A stretch of DNA of 64,000 bases from Acanthamoeba lenticulata (taxonomy: Eukaryota; Discosea; Longamoebia; Acanthamoebidae): positions 1 to 64,000 of the forward strand of contig NAVB01000857.1 of NCBI GenBank assembly GCA_002179805.1, given 5' to 3'. Under the pieces are notes generated by a model that made no database searches, was not told where the DNA came from, and saw nothing but the letters and a program-made list of their open reading frames with translations. The translations under genes and the position numbers were made by a program. Numbering within the stretch: position 1 is the stretch's first letter; each line of letters begins with the position of its first letter. Below, one piece after another: positions 43,518-54,992 of this stretch.

Positions 43518-46500
43518 TCACAGACGATCGTCTCCCACACGGGCAGCCAGAACGCTGAGACGTAGCTTCTGCGCCTTCCGCCGGCGCGCCCACGCGATCG
43601 ACGCCACCACGATCACGCCCACCACAAACGCCACCGCCACTGGAATCGCCACTGCTGTCGCCACGATCAGCGCCAGGTTGTCGTCGCTGCTTCCGCCGCC
43701 ACTGCCATCGCCGCCTCCCGAAGACTCGCCGAGCAGGAGGCCCAGCGAGAGGCTCGGGTCATATTCAAGCGACTGCTTGAACGCTGGCAGCACCAGCTCA
43801 AGCCTCAGCTGTGATCTTGTCGTCACCTCACCATCTTCCGTCGTCGTGGAGTTGACGAAGGCGAGATCGTGGGCGAGGCGGGCGAAGAGGCCGTCGGCCA
43901 GGGCCACGTCAAACACCTCCACGGCCACCACCACGCCCGCTTGTTGTGCAGTCCGTGCCGCAGCGGCAGGCGTGGCGAGCCGGACGAGGTAGGTGGTCAT
44001 GTCGCGCTTGGGCGTGTCGCTCTTTCGAATGATCTCCACCTCGACTGGCTCGTTATGATTATTATTGTTGTTGCTGGTCATCGCTTGCGCGAGAAGCGCA
44101 ACCAGGTCGTACTTCAGCGTGAAGCCTCCCTCGCCGAGTACGGAGGCGTCCGAGGAGGTAAGGTTGAGAGACCACTTGACCGAACCGGCGCTCACGACAA
44201 AGTCTGTCTCGGCAAATGACGCCGTCGTCGCCTGCCGATGGAAGGTAAACGTCTGCGCGAAGCTCGTCGAGTTGTCCAGCGCAGCCTCGTAGATCCACGT
44301 CGTCGAGTTGTTGTCCGCTTGCCGCACGTTGTAGGAGGTCGGAGTCACCGAGTCGTTGTTGCTGCCTCCGCTGGAAGCGATCACGTTGGCGAGGCTCAGC
44401 GAGACGCCCACCTGCCCATCGTTGTTGTTGACTTCTGTTTTGGTCGAGCCCGTGACCGAGACTGCCGGGGTCGAGTTGCTGAAGGTCGAAGTCGTGTTGA
44501 TCACTTGCGACGAGGCGATGACCACAGGTGTCGATGATGGTGACGGCCGCGGGCAATCGTCTGCGCCACGTGTACATGATTCCGTTTAACGTGTGGAGGT
44601 CATGACCCTTGCACCTCAATGGTAGCAAGAACACGAACCACGAGAGGCAACTCGAGCGCCAGGCGAGGAGAACGAGACACTCGAGGTGTCCTGCACTTGC
44701 GAGCAGCACTGCATTGCTCCATTGCACTTGAAGCCTATGAATGAATAAACCAGTAAATGGCCATGGCTAAATAAAAATGCAAAATCAAGTTCGAAAAATA
44801 AAATAAAATAAAATCAAAATAGAAATCAAAATCAAAATAAATTAAATATTGATTTTTCGCTTTCATGTACCCAAGTAGGCGATGTCGTTGGTCGAGTTCT
44901 CAGCCACAATGTCCACCGCGAGACTGCTGCGCAGAAGCCATAGACCGCCGTTCGCCACATACAGCCCTGTACCCTCCATCCAAAGATTGACCCATCATCA
45001 TCACCATTGTAGCAGCGGGGGGGGGGAGCTTCTGGCGTTTTGGTCATGTACCGGTGGAATTGCCCTGGATGGTGATCGACGTGCTCGCCGTCTGCTGCCA
45101 CTGTCCAGTCCGGCACATGGGACCACCAATCGATGGTGACTGTCAGATCCGAGGCCCTTTCGCCCCTCTCTTCAACGGTATCGGCAGCGGTCGAGTTTTA
45201 TGCGTGCAACAGCTCGTCATGCGTGTGGAACCAACAATCATCGGGCCAACTCGACGCCACCGTTGTTGACACGGGAGTGCTCTTCGACGGCGGTTTGTGG
45301 AACCAGCAGGGCACCTGCAAGATCCAAGCCCTCCGCACAGGTTCTCTCTCTTCCTGCTTACTGAAAAATTTAATAACTTTAACATTAATTAAGTTGAATG
45401 AATAAATTAAAATATAATTATATTTCAAAACATAAAAATAAAAACCTATCTCACTCGCGGCAATATAAATGGGCAGGTGTGAAATTGGGCAGGTTGGGTG
45501 TGTGGACGCAGACCGGTTCGACCACAATTTACGTTTCGCCGGCCAACATCAGCACCGTGGCCTATGGTACGCTCCTCAATCCACGATCACTTTTTTGCTC
45601 TTTTGGCTCATGGTGCGGGTCCCAATCAGGCGTGAACGTGGCGGGAGGCAGCTGGCGCTCGACAAGTGGGAGCTTGGCCACCATCGGTGGCAGGACCAAC
45701 GCCGTCGGCGTGCTCCTCAATGGCACCACCCCGATGGAGCAGAACGGGCGGCTCAACATCACCATCGACTGTGCCGGCTCGGCGGGCATCGAGAGCTTGT
45801 GCGCCGCCGTCCTTCTCCAGCAGCAAGCTGCTGCCTCCGGCTCACCGGTGTGGAAGCAGAACCAGACAACGACCGTCCGCGTCAACGGCGCTTATGGTGC
45901 GCCCTTCCCTCCTCAAGGATGATGGCCAAACTCAATCATCAGCTGGCGAGTTGACTGGTGCGGGCAGGCATTTATGTGAAGCCGAACACGCAAAAAGACT
46001 TGGGACTGGGACCGACGGCCAAGTCGGCGGATGTGTTGGCCTGGGAGGTCCACCTGCCGCCCGAGTAGAGGACCACGCCTGTTTTAATAAAAAAATGAGC
46101 TCAAGGTCATTGCTCCCCAGGACAGACGTCCGATGTACCCATGCAGTCGTTCAGAACAAAGGCGATTGGAGACTCTTGCACCCACTTGCCCAGGAGGACC
46201 ACACCTGATGCACTCCACATTTTCAGCAAATTGATCCATTTTTTCGTAGGACGTACGAACCAGTGCCCGCTGTACACGTCATGGCTGAGTTACGTGTGCC
46301 CGAGTTCTGTAGCCATTGTCCTCCCTGTTCCACCCTCACGCCTGGCGTATGGCATCGGGATCATCAGTCACAATGGACAAAGAGAGAGACACAGAGAGCG
46401 AGAGGGAGAGATCGGCAAGACACGTGCCTGTTCCAGATCCGACTTGCATGTACAACGCACCTCGCTGTTTCCACAGACCGCCTGCTCCCACATGCACTCC

Positions 46501-47782
46501 TGCACTCACGTCATTGTTGGGCGGGAGTATGAGCAACACGATTGACCACGAGCTGCTGTAACGAGCTTGATGTTGACGGGGGGGGGGGAGCAAGCACCTC
46601 CAACGCCACTCTGCAACTCAAATTGGGCATCTCCACTTTGCTCCCACACGCCTCCAGATTGAACGAGGACCGCTAAAGAGAAGAACAACAGCGCGAATGA
46701 ATGATGTGGTTGCAGACAAACAATGCGGGATGAGTTGGCTCATGTACTTTTTAGGCGAGATGTAAAGTTGGCCGAGCCTGTCTGATTCCAAAGGCCTGAC
46801 CCACTGAAGTAAATGCTTGCACCATCTGATCGTTTTAATAGTTAGAAATTGACAAAACCAAACAAAATAATAATACGAAGAAGAGAAGCGTACTCGCAGA
46901 GTTCACGCCACTGAGGCGCAAGGCAGCTTGCTGCTGCCATGTCCCATCAAGTATATAGACACCTGAGTGCATTGAGTTAAACAACTTAAAGAAGGCGAGA
47001 TATGAGTGGGAGTTCTGGATGTGTACCACGTGCAGAGGTATGATGGATCACGAGCTCGGCTGCCTGGGTCCATGTACCATTATCCAATCTGACTGCCGCT
47101 GCACACCATCATGTGAGATGAAGGTGCACTAGGGACTAGGAAAGGAGATCACGCGTGCCTTCAGGTGGTACATCTGCAGTAATGTTTATGGTCAGGGGAA
47201 CTGCTTGGTACAGTGTTGCCGTGGTGTTGAGCTGTACCGCAACTTGAAATAAAGTTTAAAGACCAGGTTGGCCATTTAGTTCATGTAGGGCTGAGAGAGA
47301 AGCTTCTACGTACAGCCCTTCACTTCCAATGGTCCAGATCCACTCAAGCTAAAGCTTGAGCTGCCTTGAATGGAGAGCCACACTGCTTCTGTGGTCATGA
47401 TCACAGTAGGCCCAGAAAATCTACAGCTCAAAGAAGCCATTAAAAGAAAAGGACCACAAGAAAAACTAAACTAAACTTAACTAATCTAAACAAAACTAAG
47501 AAGACGCACATAAGCTGGATGTTTGACGTAGTGGCCACCAAGGTTGGTTCAGCATATTGACCTGGAGCCACCTCCATTGAGGTGCAACCAGCTGCAATGC
47601 CACTACTAATTTGTCCAGTTGTGTTGGATGGTGACACAACGCAGGCATAACCTGCACCTGCCAAATGGAGTTGGAGGGAAAGGAAAAAATGAAGCAAGAG
47701 GGAGGCAAAGGAAAGTACTGGTATAGGCCTGTGCCAAGGTGAAGAGCACGAGCACCACAGCGAGCTGTGTGTGTGTCCTCAT
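43518..47782 (-). pseudogene. Putative type I surface repeat protein, copy A, with an internally inverted segment
   Basis: Homologous over its length to the collinear copy B (50421-54770). It starts at 47782 with a signal peptide (MRTHTQLAVVLVLFTLAQA), followed by many small exons, each coding one or two repeats of the form G-hydrophobic...W-x-Q...hydrophobic strand (for example GVHVGAGGLWKQRGALYMQV and GGVWEQSGDAQFELQ). The last exon, 44560-43518, codes an extracellular Asn/Ser/Thr-rich domain, a membrane helix (LALIVATAVAIPVAVAFVVG) and a short basic tail. The pattern suggests a secreted beta-helix-like ectodomain anchored at the surface; no named family was recognised. The central exons (45104-45992) lie on the plus strand, so this copy cannot make the full protein as assembled. 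It could be a pseudogene, an assembly error or an invertible locus. Confidence 0.65.
45104..45992 (+). other. Inverted internal segment of surface protein copy A
   Basis: On the plus strand this block encodes, in order, SGTWDHQSMV, SSCVWNQQSSGQLDATVVDTG, GVWTQTGSTTIYVSP, GVNVAGGSWRSTSG, PVWKQNQTTTVRVNGAYG and the exon start GIYVKPNTQ. Copy B encodes the same series on the minus strand, between repeats that copy A still encodes on the minus strand at each side. The left junction falls between minus-coded QWQQTAST (45050-45103) and plus-coded SGTWDHQ; the right junction falls after ACACGCA, next to minus-coded GPSPKSF. Introns inside the block are inverted too. The heptamer CCAGTCC occurs in inverted orientation close to both junctions. 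Confidence 0.8.
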
Positions 47783-48242
47783 GCAAGTTTTCTGATTGTG
47801 TGCAGGAAAGATAAATTGCCTGGTCCCTTAATTACTAACATTCATTAAATAACGGCCAAGCCGCAGGTCAGACGCGTCCATGCATGCGGCATCGGTAGTG
47901 GTGCTTCCCGCCGACATGACCTCCACGGAGATGCGTCGACTAGCCCGGTGGCACGTCGCCGTGCTCTTCTTTTTTGGGATTCTCGTCAAAATGTACCAGT
48001 TGTTACGTCGCCCGCTGGCGCAGTGCGAGCGCCCTCTAAAGGCCCCGACGCCCGCTGGCGCAGTGCGAGCAACACCTCTGTGGCCTCAGCGTGTTGTGGG
48101 GTGGACACATCGGGAGCAAGTTTTTTTTCCGCCTTCCGCTTGCCCTATTTTGGCAACTCGTAGCTTTGGCGCGAACGCACCAACGGCCGTATCGCAAAAG
48201 CAGCCTGCGTGGAGAAGCGAAGCCCGCAAGAAGCCGACAATC
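47783..48242. other. Spacer between surface protein copy A and the P-loop gene
   Basis: 460 bp between two divergent genes. It holds a 22-bp direct repeat but no convincing conserved gene. The plus strand is open from 47880 with a hydrophobic segment, which may be an upstream exon of the P-loop gene or chance. Confidence 0.35.
48009..48070 (+). repeat. Two 22-bp direct repeats
   Basis: The sequence CGCCCGCTGGCGCAGTGCGA with two further shared bases occurs at 48009-48030 and again at 48049-48070, separated by 18 bp. It lies in the spacer upstream of the P-loop gene. Function unknown. Confidence 0.85.
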
Positions 48243-50152
48243 ATGGACACTCCACCGGGAACAACAAAGACCCTCAGGTGGGACGAGTACACGATCTCCA
48301 AGTTCCGCGCAGGCCGAATCGATTAATGATGAGCGCATTCGCGGCGTGACCTTCCGCCAGCTTTTGAACTACAACGACATCGAGTTGGCGCAGTTGGCAG
48401 ATGGTGACCTCAGCACACAGGTACCTGTACAGCTCAAATAGGATATTTGCAAATATGGTCCTTACCTTTTTTTTGATTTTATTTTGAACGGCTAGTCGGC
48501 TTTCCGAAGACTGCAGCAGTATGCAAAGGGCTACCAGTTTTGGGCGGATGCGTTGGTTGACGATGGACCCATCTTTTCCCTCGGTCGGAGTTGCTTCGTC
48601 ATCACGCCACAGCTCGTGGAGGCAGCACTGCCACCAGAAGCGCAGGAGCAGCTACGCGAGCTCGCTATTGACAACGCGGAGGATCCGGCGTTGGCCTTGA
48701 GCGAGCTCCTCGAAATGCTTGCCAATTCCGCAGACTTTCCTAACGGCCGGTTTAGCCTACCTCGGCTCGACCTTGCCCATCGTGCTGAAGCGCTAAACGA
48801 CCTGGCCCAACTGATCCAGCGGCTCCACCTGGGCAGAGCCCATGGGAACGGCGGCACGGGACGCATACTGCTAGGGCCAAAGGGAACCGGCAAGTCGGCC
48901 TTCCTGCAGGCCCTCGCCATCGCAACGGCCCTCCTGTGCCCGAGGCTGACAGTTGTCTACATCAACTATGCCTCGGTGGTGCACGACCTATCGAGCCCCA
49001 TCTCGCCAGCGCATATGCTGCATTACGCGGACCTCTGCTTTCGAGCCGACGCGGGCGCCCTGGCCAACAACTCGTCCCACTTGCCGAACCCCAACGACTG
49101 GCAGGCCACCTACGCCAAGCTGACAACCTCGTCCACGCAGCGGTTCCTCATCATTGCCGACGAGTTCAACAAGGTCTACTCGACCAAAGGCCTGGCCGAA
49201 ATCGTGGCGCAGTTCCAATTGCTCGGAACGCAACGGAGGGTCGGGTGTCTGCCGTGCTTTCGGGCAGCAGCGCAGCCCTGTTCAACCTATGCTACGGGCA
49301 CATTGATCCAGCCACGCGGTTGAAGTATCCCAGCTACAATGGCGTAAGCTTGAACTCGGGACGCTACACCCACCTGCGCATGCTACCCGCCCGCGGTCGT
49401 GAGCAATTCCGCCGTGTGCTCGAGCACATCCAGCACGCTGCACAGCAAGGCTATAAGGAGCATCTGTCCTTTAACCAGCGTGATCTCGAGAAGGTCAACG
49501 TGGCGCTCAGGGACGAACGTCGGCTCATGCAGCTCTACGCACTCACGGGAGGCAAGTTCCGATATCTCCAGGAGTTCTTCACGGCGAGCACGGACAGCCA
49601 GCCCGGCGCCTACTCAACATTCATTAGCCGCATCACACGCGACTTCAACGAGCAATGGGCAGCTGACCCGCACTTCCAGGGGGTGATGAAGAAGCTTGTG
49701 GAAATGAGGGAAGCCCTCCGGGCGGCCGCCCGCGGGACCGACGGCTCAGCCGACGTGGCGTTCTGGGCCGAGGTATGGGTCGACGCCCAGCAGCTGTCCG
49801 CTGCCGGTCTCTCGGAGTACCATGCCTACGAGCTCGGCGACAAGAACCTTCTCTGTGTGGAGTCGACCAAGGCTGGCCTGCGGGTCACGTTTGAGGCTGG
49901 CATCCAGGAGGATCTGTGCCGGGTACACGCCCACTTGGAGAGGCAATCTTCGTGTAAGCCTGTACTCGTTTTTTGCCTCTGTGGCATCACTTTCTCCTCC
50001 CATAACAGGCCCGACTGTCGAGTGACGCTGGGGGCGTATGAGTGCGTGTGCGCTATCCTTACGGGCAGCTCGGTATCGACGCCGAAGACCTTGTGCTCAA
50101 GTCGCTCGAGCTCCCGCCAACTCGAAGCAACGTGTCTACCGTGCGTCGTTGA
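48243..50152 (+). pseudogene. P-loop NTPase gene with reading-frame break(s)
   Basis: The codable part reads: an exon ending at 48420 (GVTFRQLLNYNDIELAQL), an exon from 48496 with SAFRRLQQYAKGYQFWADAL, a Walker A motif (LLGPKGTGKSAFLQAL), a Walker B-like motif (RFLIIADEFNKVY), then, in another frame, SAVLSGSSAALFNLCYG, which fits a sensor-1 strand. The change of frame at about 49235-49245 has no intron signal and looks like a single-base loss. A splice 49953/50043 would add a last exon ending at 50152. The 5' end is unclear: the ATG at 48243 is in a different frame from the first conserved exon. It is an AAA/STAND-like ATPase of unknown role; a Crinkler-type effector NTPase is possible but not shown. 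It sits between two paralogous surface genes on the other strand. Confidence 0.6.
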
Positions 50153-50404
50153 GAAGCGGGAAACGCTACAGCACCAGGGCCTAAATGATATGAAGCGACT
50201 AGAGCGCGTTGAACAAGCAGCGGCAACACCTACGGCAATCGAAAAGCTGCAGCGTCCGGCGTTACCGCTGAACACGTCCGGAGCTCTTTCGGCCGCTTTC
50301 GGGCTCATAATCTGCCACTTCATCGGCACACAAATGCGACTTATTCCTTTTTACAAGCGTGGACAGAGAGCAGGGGCAGACAGAGAGAGAGAGAGAGCGA
50401 TCAC

Positions 50405-50410
50405 AATAAA
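50405..50410 (+). terminator. AATAAA poly(A) signal, plus strand
   Basis: AATAAA hexamer following a GA-rich tract, about 250 nt after the proposed stop of the P-loop gene and just before the convergent surface gene ends at 50421. Confidence 0.4.
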
Positions 50411-50420
50411 CTGATTACAT

Positions 50421-53400
50421 TCAAAGACGATCGTCGTTCACACGCGCCGCCAGACTGCTCATGCGGCTCAGACGCAACCTCTGTGCCTTCCGCCGACGCG
50501 CCCACGCGATCGACGCCACCACGATCACGCCCACCACAAACGCCACGGCCACTGGAATCGCCACTGCTGTCGCCACGATCAGCGCCAGGTTGTCGTCGCT
50601 GCTTCCGCTGCCGCCGTCTCCGCCGCTTGACGAAGGAGGTCCGTTGAGCAGGAGGCCCAGCGAGAGGCTCGGGTCATAGACCAGCGACTGCTTGAACGCT
50701 GGCAGCTCCAGCTCGAGCCTCAGCTGTGACAAGGTCTTCTTCACCTCTCCGGAGGAGGTTTGTGTTGTGGTGTTAATGAGGACAAGGTCGTGGGTGAGGC
50801 GAGCGAAGAGACCGTCGACCAGGGCCAAGTCAAACACCTCCACAGCCACCACCACGCTCGGCTGCTGTTTTGCTGTCGTGGTGCTGTTGGTGGAAGCCGT
50901 GGTATTTGTCGAGGAGTCGTTGCCAGCAGAAGCGGCAGTTGCGAAGCGGACGAGGTAGGTGGTCATGTCGCGCTTGGGCGTGTCGCTCTTCCTGATCACC
51001 TCCACCCCGACCGACTCGTTGTTTTTGAGAGCCTGAGAGACGAGCGCCACCAGGTCGTACTCGAGCGTGAACTCCTCGCTCAGAGTCGTGCTGTCTGACG
51101 ACGTGAAGTTGAGCGACCACTTGATCGCGCCGGCGCTGACGGCAAAGTCCGTCTCGGCAAACGACGTCGTTGTTGCCTGCCGATGGAAGGCGAATGTCTG
51201 CGCCACATTCGTCGTGTTGTCCAGCGCGGCCTTGTAAACCCACGTTGTGGGATTGTTGTTGACTTGTTGCACGTCGTAGGAGGTCGGGGTGACAAAAGAG
51301 GAGCCGTTGCCGTTGCCGCCGGTGGTCACGTTGGCCAGGTTGAGCGTGAGGCTCACGCCCCTCGAGGGCCCGTTGTTGACGGTGTCCGTTTTGGTGGAGC
51401 CCGTGACAGAGACCGTTGGGGTGGAGGTGCTGAAGGTGGCTTCCGTGTTGATGACCTCTGACGAGGCGACGAATGCTGGTGTCGATGACGGCGACGGCCA
51501 CGGGCAATCGTCTGCCGTTGTCGACACATCCAAGCAATTAATTGTGCAAAAATAAAAAAAGAAAAAAAAGAAAAGAGAACACGAACCACGAGAGGCGACT
51601 CCAGCGCCAGGCGAGGAGTAGAAGACGCTCGAGGTGTCCTGCACTTGCCCGCAGCACTGCATCGAATCATCGCACCGGAACCCTGCCGAACGCATAGTGG
51701 TCGGCATTCAAGCCAAACGTGTGAGCCAAAAGCGATGATAGCAGGAAGAGGCGGCACAGTCGGTCTTGCTTCGCACCGTAGGTGACGTCGTTGGTCGAGT
51801 TCTCGGCCAAAACGCTCACCGCGAGGCTGCTGCGCAGAAGCCACACGCCGCTGTTCGCCACGTAAAGTCCTGTCCATTCCCATCCTCATAAATGAGTCCT
51901 TGGACAGAGACAAGGGGGGATAGCGCATTGAAATACCGGTGGACTCGCCCTGGATGGTGATGGACGTGTTCGCCGTCTGCTGCCACTGCGTTTGCGGCAT
52001 CATGTGAATGCCTGCCCCCGTGCCAGCCAGTCAATGGCCCAACCCGTCAGCTGATGCTTGGTACGGTTGCACCGAATGCTGGGCCATCACCATCAACGAG
52101 GGGAGGAGAAGGCGAGGAGGCGCACACCATCGGCGCCATTGACGCGGATGGTCGTCGTCTGGTTCTGCTTCCAAATCGGTGAGCCGGAGTCCAGTTCCTC
52201 GAGCACCACGCCGCCGCATGAGTTCTCGATGTCCGCCAAGTTGGAACAGTCGATGGTGATGTCGAGCCGCCCGTTCTGCTCGAACAGGGTGGTGCCTTTG
52301 AGGAACACGCCGACGGCGTTGGTCCTGCCCACGATGGTGGTCAAGCTGCCACTTTTCGAAACCCAGCTGCCTCCCGCCACGTTCACGCCTGGTGCACATC
52401 GGTCGGTTGTTGCCCAACAGCCTTGTTAGGCGCCCTTGTTCCACCACAGAGCCAACCACCACAAAAACACGCACCAGAGGCCAGGGTGGTGTTGTCGAGT
52501 GGCGAAACGTTTATTCTGGTCGAGCCGCTCTGCGTCCACACACTCGACATGCCCAAGTTCACACCTGCCCATTCAAGAATGGCAACAAAATTCAATTATT
52601 TTGCGGTAAAAATCATAAAAAAAAAGAAGTGGAAAAAAAAAACCAAGAAAGAGAAAGAGAGAGGGACCGGTGTAGGGGGCTTGAATCTTGCAGGTGCCCA
52701 GCTGGTTCCACGAGCCGCCGTTGAAAAGCACTCCAGTGTCAGCAACGATGGCGTCGAGTTGGCCCGATGATTGTTGGTTCCACACGCATGACGAGCGGCT
52801 GCACTCGTTGAAGAGCACCGCGGTCGGTATCGGTGAGGAACTTGATCTGATGGCCACCATGGACTGATGGTCCCACGTGCCGGACTGATAAAAAGCCACA
52901 AACGACTGGGAACCACTGGTCGCGTCGACAAAAACGTTGGCCTTTGAGGTCCATTTGCCACCAAGGTTCAGGAGCACACCTGTAAAGTGTGTGTGTGTGT
53001 GTGTGTGCGTACAGCCCCGTTCTTGACCAGGATCACTTCATTTGAGGCAAAAGGACACGACAGTCCGTACCGGTGCCGCTGTTCAGAACGAAGTTGATCG
53101 CAGACTCCTGGGTCCACCTGCCGATGAGATTCACGCCTGATGCACACACCGCACCTCACCAGGGTGATGAGACATTTCTAAAAATGATAATTAAAAGAGG
53201 GAACTGAATGCACAAACCTTCACCACCATCATTGCAGGTGATGGTTGAGTTACGCGCGCCCAAGTTCTGAAGCCAGTGCCCGAGGATTCGAAAGCCTGGC
53301 GTCATCCATGGCTGGTGGTAAGCAGAAGGGAGAGAGTGAGAGAGAGAGAGAGAGGAGAATAAAGACACGTGCCTGTTCCGCTCTGGACGTGCATGTCAAC

Positions 53401-54770
53401 CACGCCATGCTGATTCCACACGCTGTTTCTTCCCAAATATAAGCCTGCAGTCACGTCATTGTAATCGAGGCTGGAGCATGAGCAATCTGGGTCTCATGGC
53501 CTCACAGACGCTAGCACACGGGCGGCGTATAAGGGGAGCAAGCACCCTCAGCGCTGCCATGCAAATCAAATGTGGCATCTCCGCTTTGCTCCCATCTGCC
53601 TCCCCCTTGCACGATTGCGGCTGAAGAGTGGCGAAGAAGGTGCTGGTGTTGGCAGCGGATGCAGGAGTAGTTGCCAACTCACGCACCACCCAAACGGTGA
53701 GTCCACGTACCTTGACTGCGCGCTGTGAAGCTGGCCGGGCCTGTCTGATTCCAAAGACTCACCTCATCAAGCGTAACGCCTCCGCCAGCTTCACATTGGT
53801 CAGCAAGGGAGACGTGTTGGATCACTCAAGACAACAAGACGAGTAAACGCACTGTAACTGCCCAAGCTGTTGACTTGCAGGGCAGCTTGCTGGTGCCATG
53901 TTCCACCACGCATCAAGACACCTGTTGTTGGTGTTAAAAACTGGCGAGGTGTGATGTGCAAAGGGACGTCTTGATACCAGTTGGACCAAAATGACTGATT
54001 GTCAGCTCAGCCGCTTGGATCCATGTACCGTTGTTGAGCTGTGCTGGCCCTGCACATCCAAGTGTGGTTCAGAGAAGGGGTCAGCTGAAGTATGCTTGTG
54101 GGCAATGAGGAGAGGACGTGCCAAGAGGGGAGGCATCTGTGTCTGTAATGTTCATGGTGAGAGGCACTTCTTGGAATAGTGTTCCTGTAGTGTTCAACAA
54201 AAACCCAACTTCAAGTAGAAAGTTGAGTCTATCAAAAAAAAGAAAAAGAAAACAACAAGAAGAGGGTTCAACACACAGTTCTTCAGTTCCAGTGGTCCAG
54301 GACCACCTAAACTAAAGTTGGAGCTGCCTTTTAGGGAAAGCCACACCTCTTCCCCTGCTGCTGTATTCGTGATGATGGTTGCCCCTTCAAATCTGTGGTC
54401 CATTAAAAAAACTGCTTTTTAAAATCACCAGCAGAGGAGGGACAATAATGAAGGAAGGGTTAGGACAGGTAAATGCGTACATAAGCTCTATTGAGTCAGT
54501 TGACAAGGTCAAAGTCGGTTCCTCATATTGGCCTGGAGTCACGTTCATGGAAGTACACCCACCTCCAATGGCATCAAAAATCACACCCGTTGTGTTGGCC
54601 ACGGGCGACACAGTGCAGGGAACAGTTTGGCCTGCCCATACACATTTGAATAAGAAAACCTTCAGCCAACAGGCGAAACAAAAAAGACATGTGGGTTGGT
54701 TACTGATATGGGCCTGGGCCAAGGTGAGAACAAGAACCATGACGGCCAGCTCTGCGTGTGACCTCCACAT
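50421..54770 (-). CDS. Putative type I surface repeat protein, copy B (collinear)
   Basis: It starts at 54770 with the signal peptide MWRSHAELAVMVLVLTLAQA. Small exons then encode repeats matching copy A one for one, including GGCTSMNVTPGQYEEPTL, WLSLKGSSNFSLGGPGPLEL, GVNLIGRWTQESAINFVL, GGKWTSKANVFVDATSGSQS, SSCVWNQQSSGQLDAIVADT, SVWTQSGSTRINVSP and PIWKQNQTTTIRVNGADG, then QWQQTANTSITIQGESTG. The last exon, 51511-50421, codes a Thr/Asn-rich membrane-proximal domain with many N-glycosylation sites, one membrane helix and a basic cytosolic tail (WARRRKAQRLRL). The W-x-Q repeat with regular beta spacing suggests a beta-helix or stacked-strand ectodomain, possibly for adhesion or recognition. 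No known family was recognised. Exon boundaries are only partly resolved. Confidence 0.7.
53325..53362 (+). repeat. GA-rich microsatellite in an intron of surface protein copy B
   Basis: A GAGAGAG tract between repeat-coding exons. Copy A has a comparable GA-rich tract near 46375-46415 at the matching intron. Confidence 0.7.
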
Positions 54771-54992
54771 CCTGGCGACAGATCTAGCAGAATGACAACC
54801 TTTTTGCCCGGCTCCGGTCCATTTTTTACTTGGCTCTCTCATTGGCTGCTTTTATTGCGCGTTGATGCAAGCTTGATTGCAGTGAGGGTATTTGTTTCTT
54901 TCATTTCCAGCACTTCCTTTTTTTCCTGCCACTGGGCAAAACAGACAAGAACACATCCTGCAGGACTGACCAGCAGGACGGATTCCATCTCG

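Noticed and set aside
45133..45954. Plus-strand open frames inside surface copy A read as separate genes
   Set aside because: Their peptides match internal exons of copy B, so they are the inverted middle of one gene rather than independent genes.
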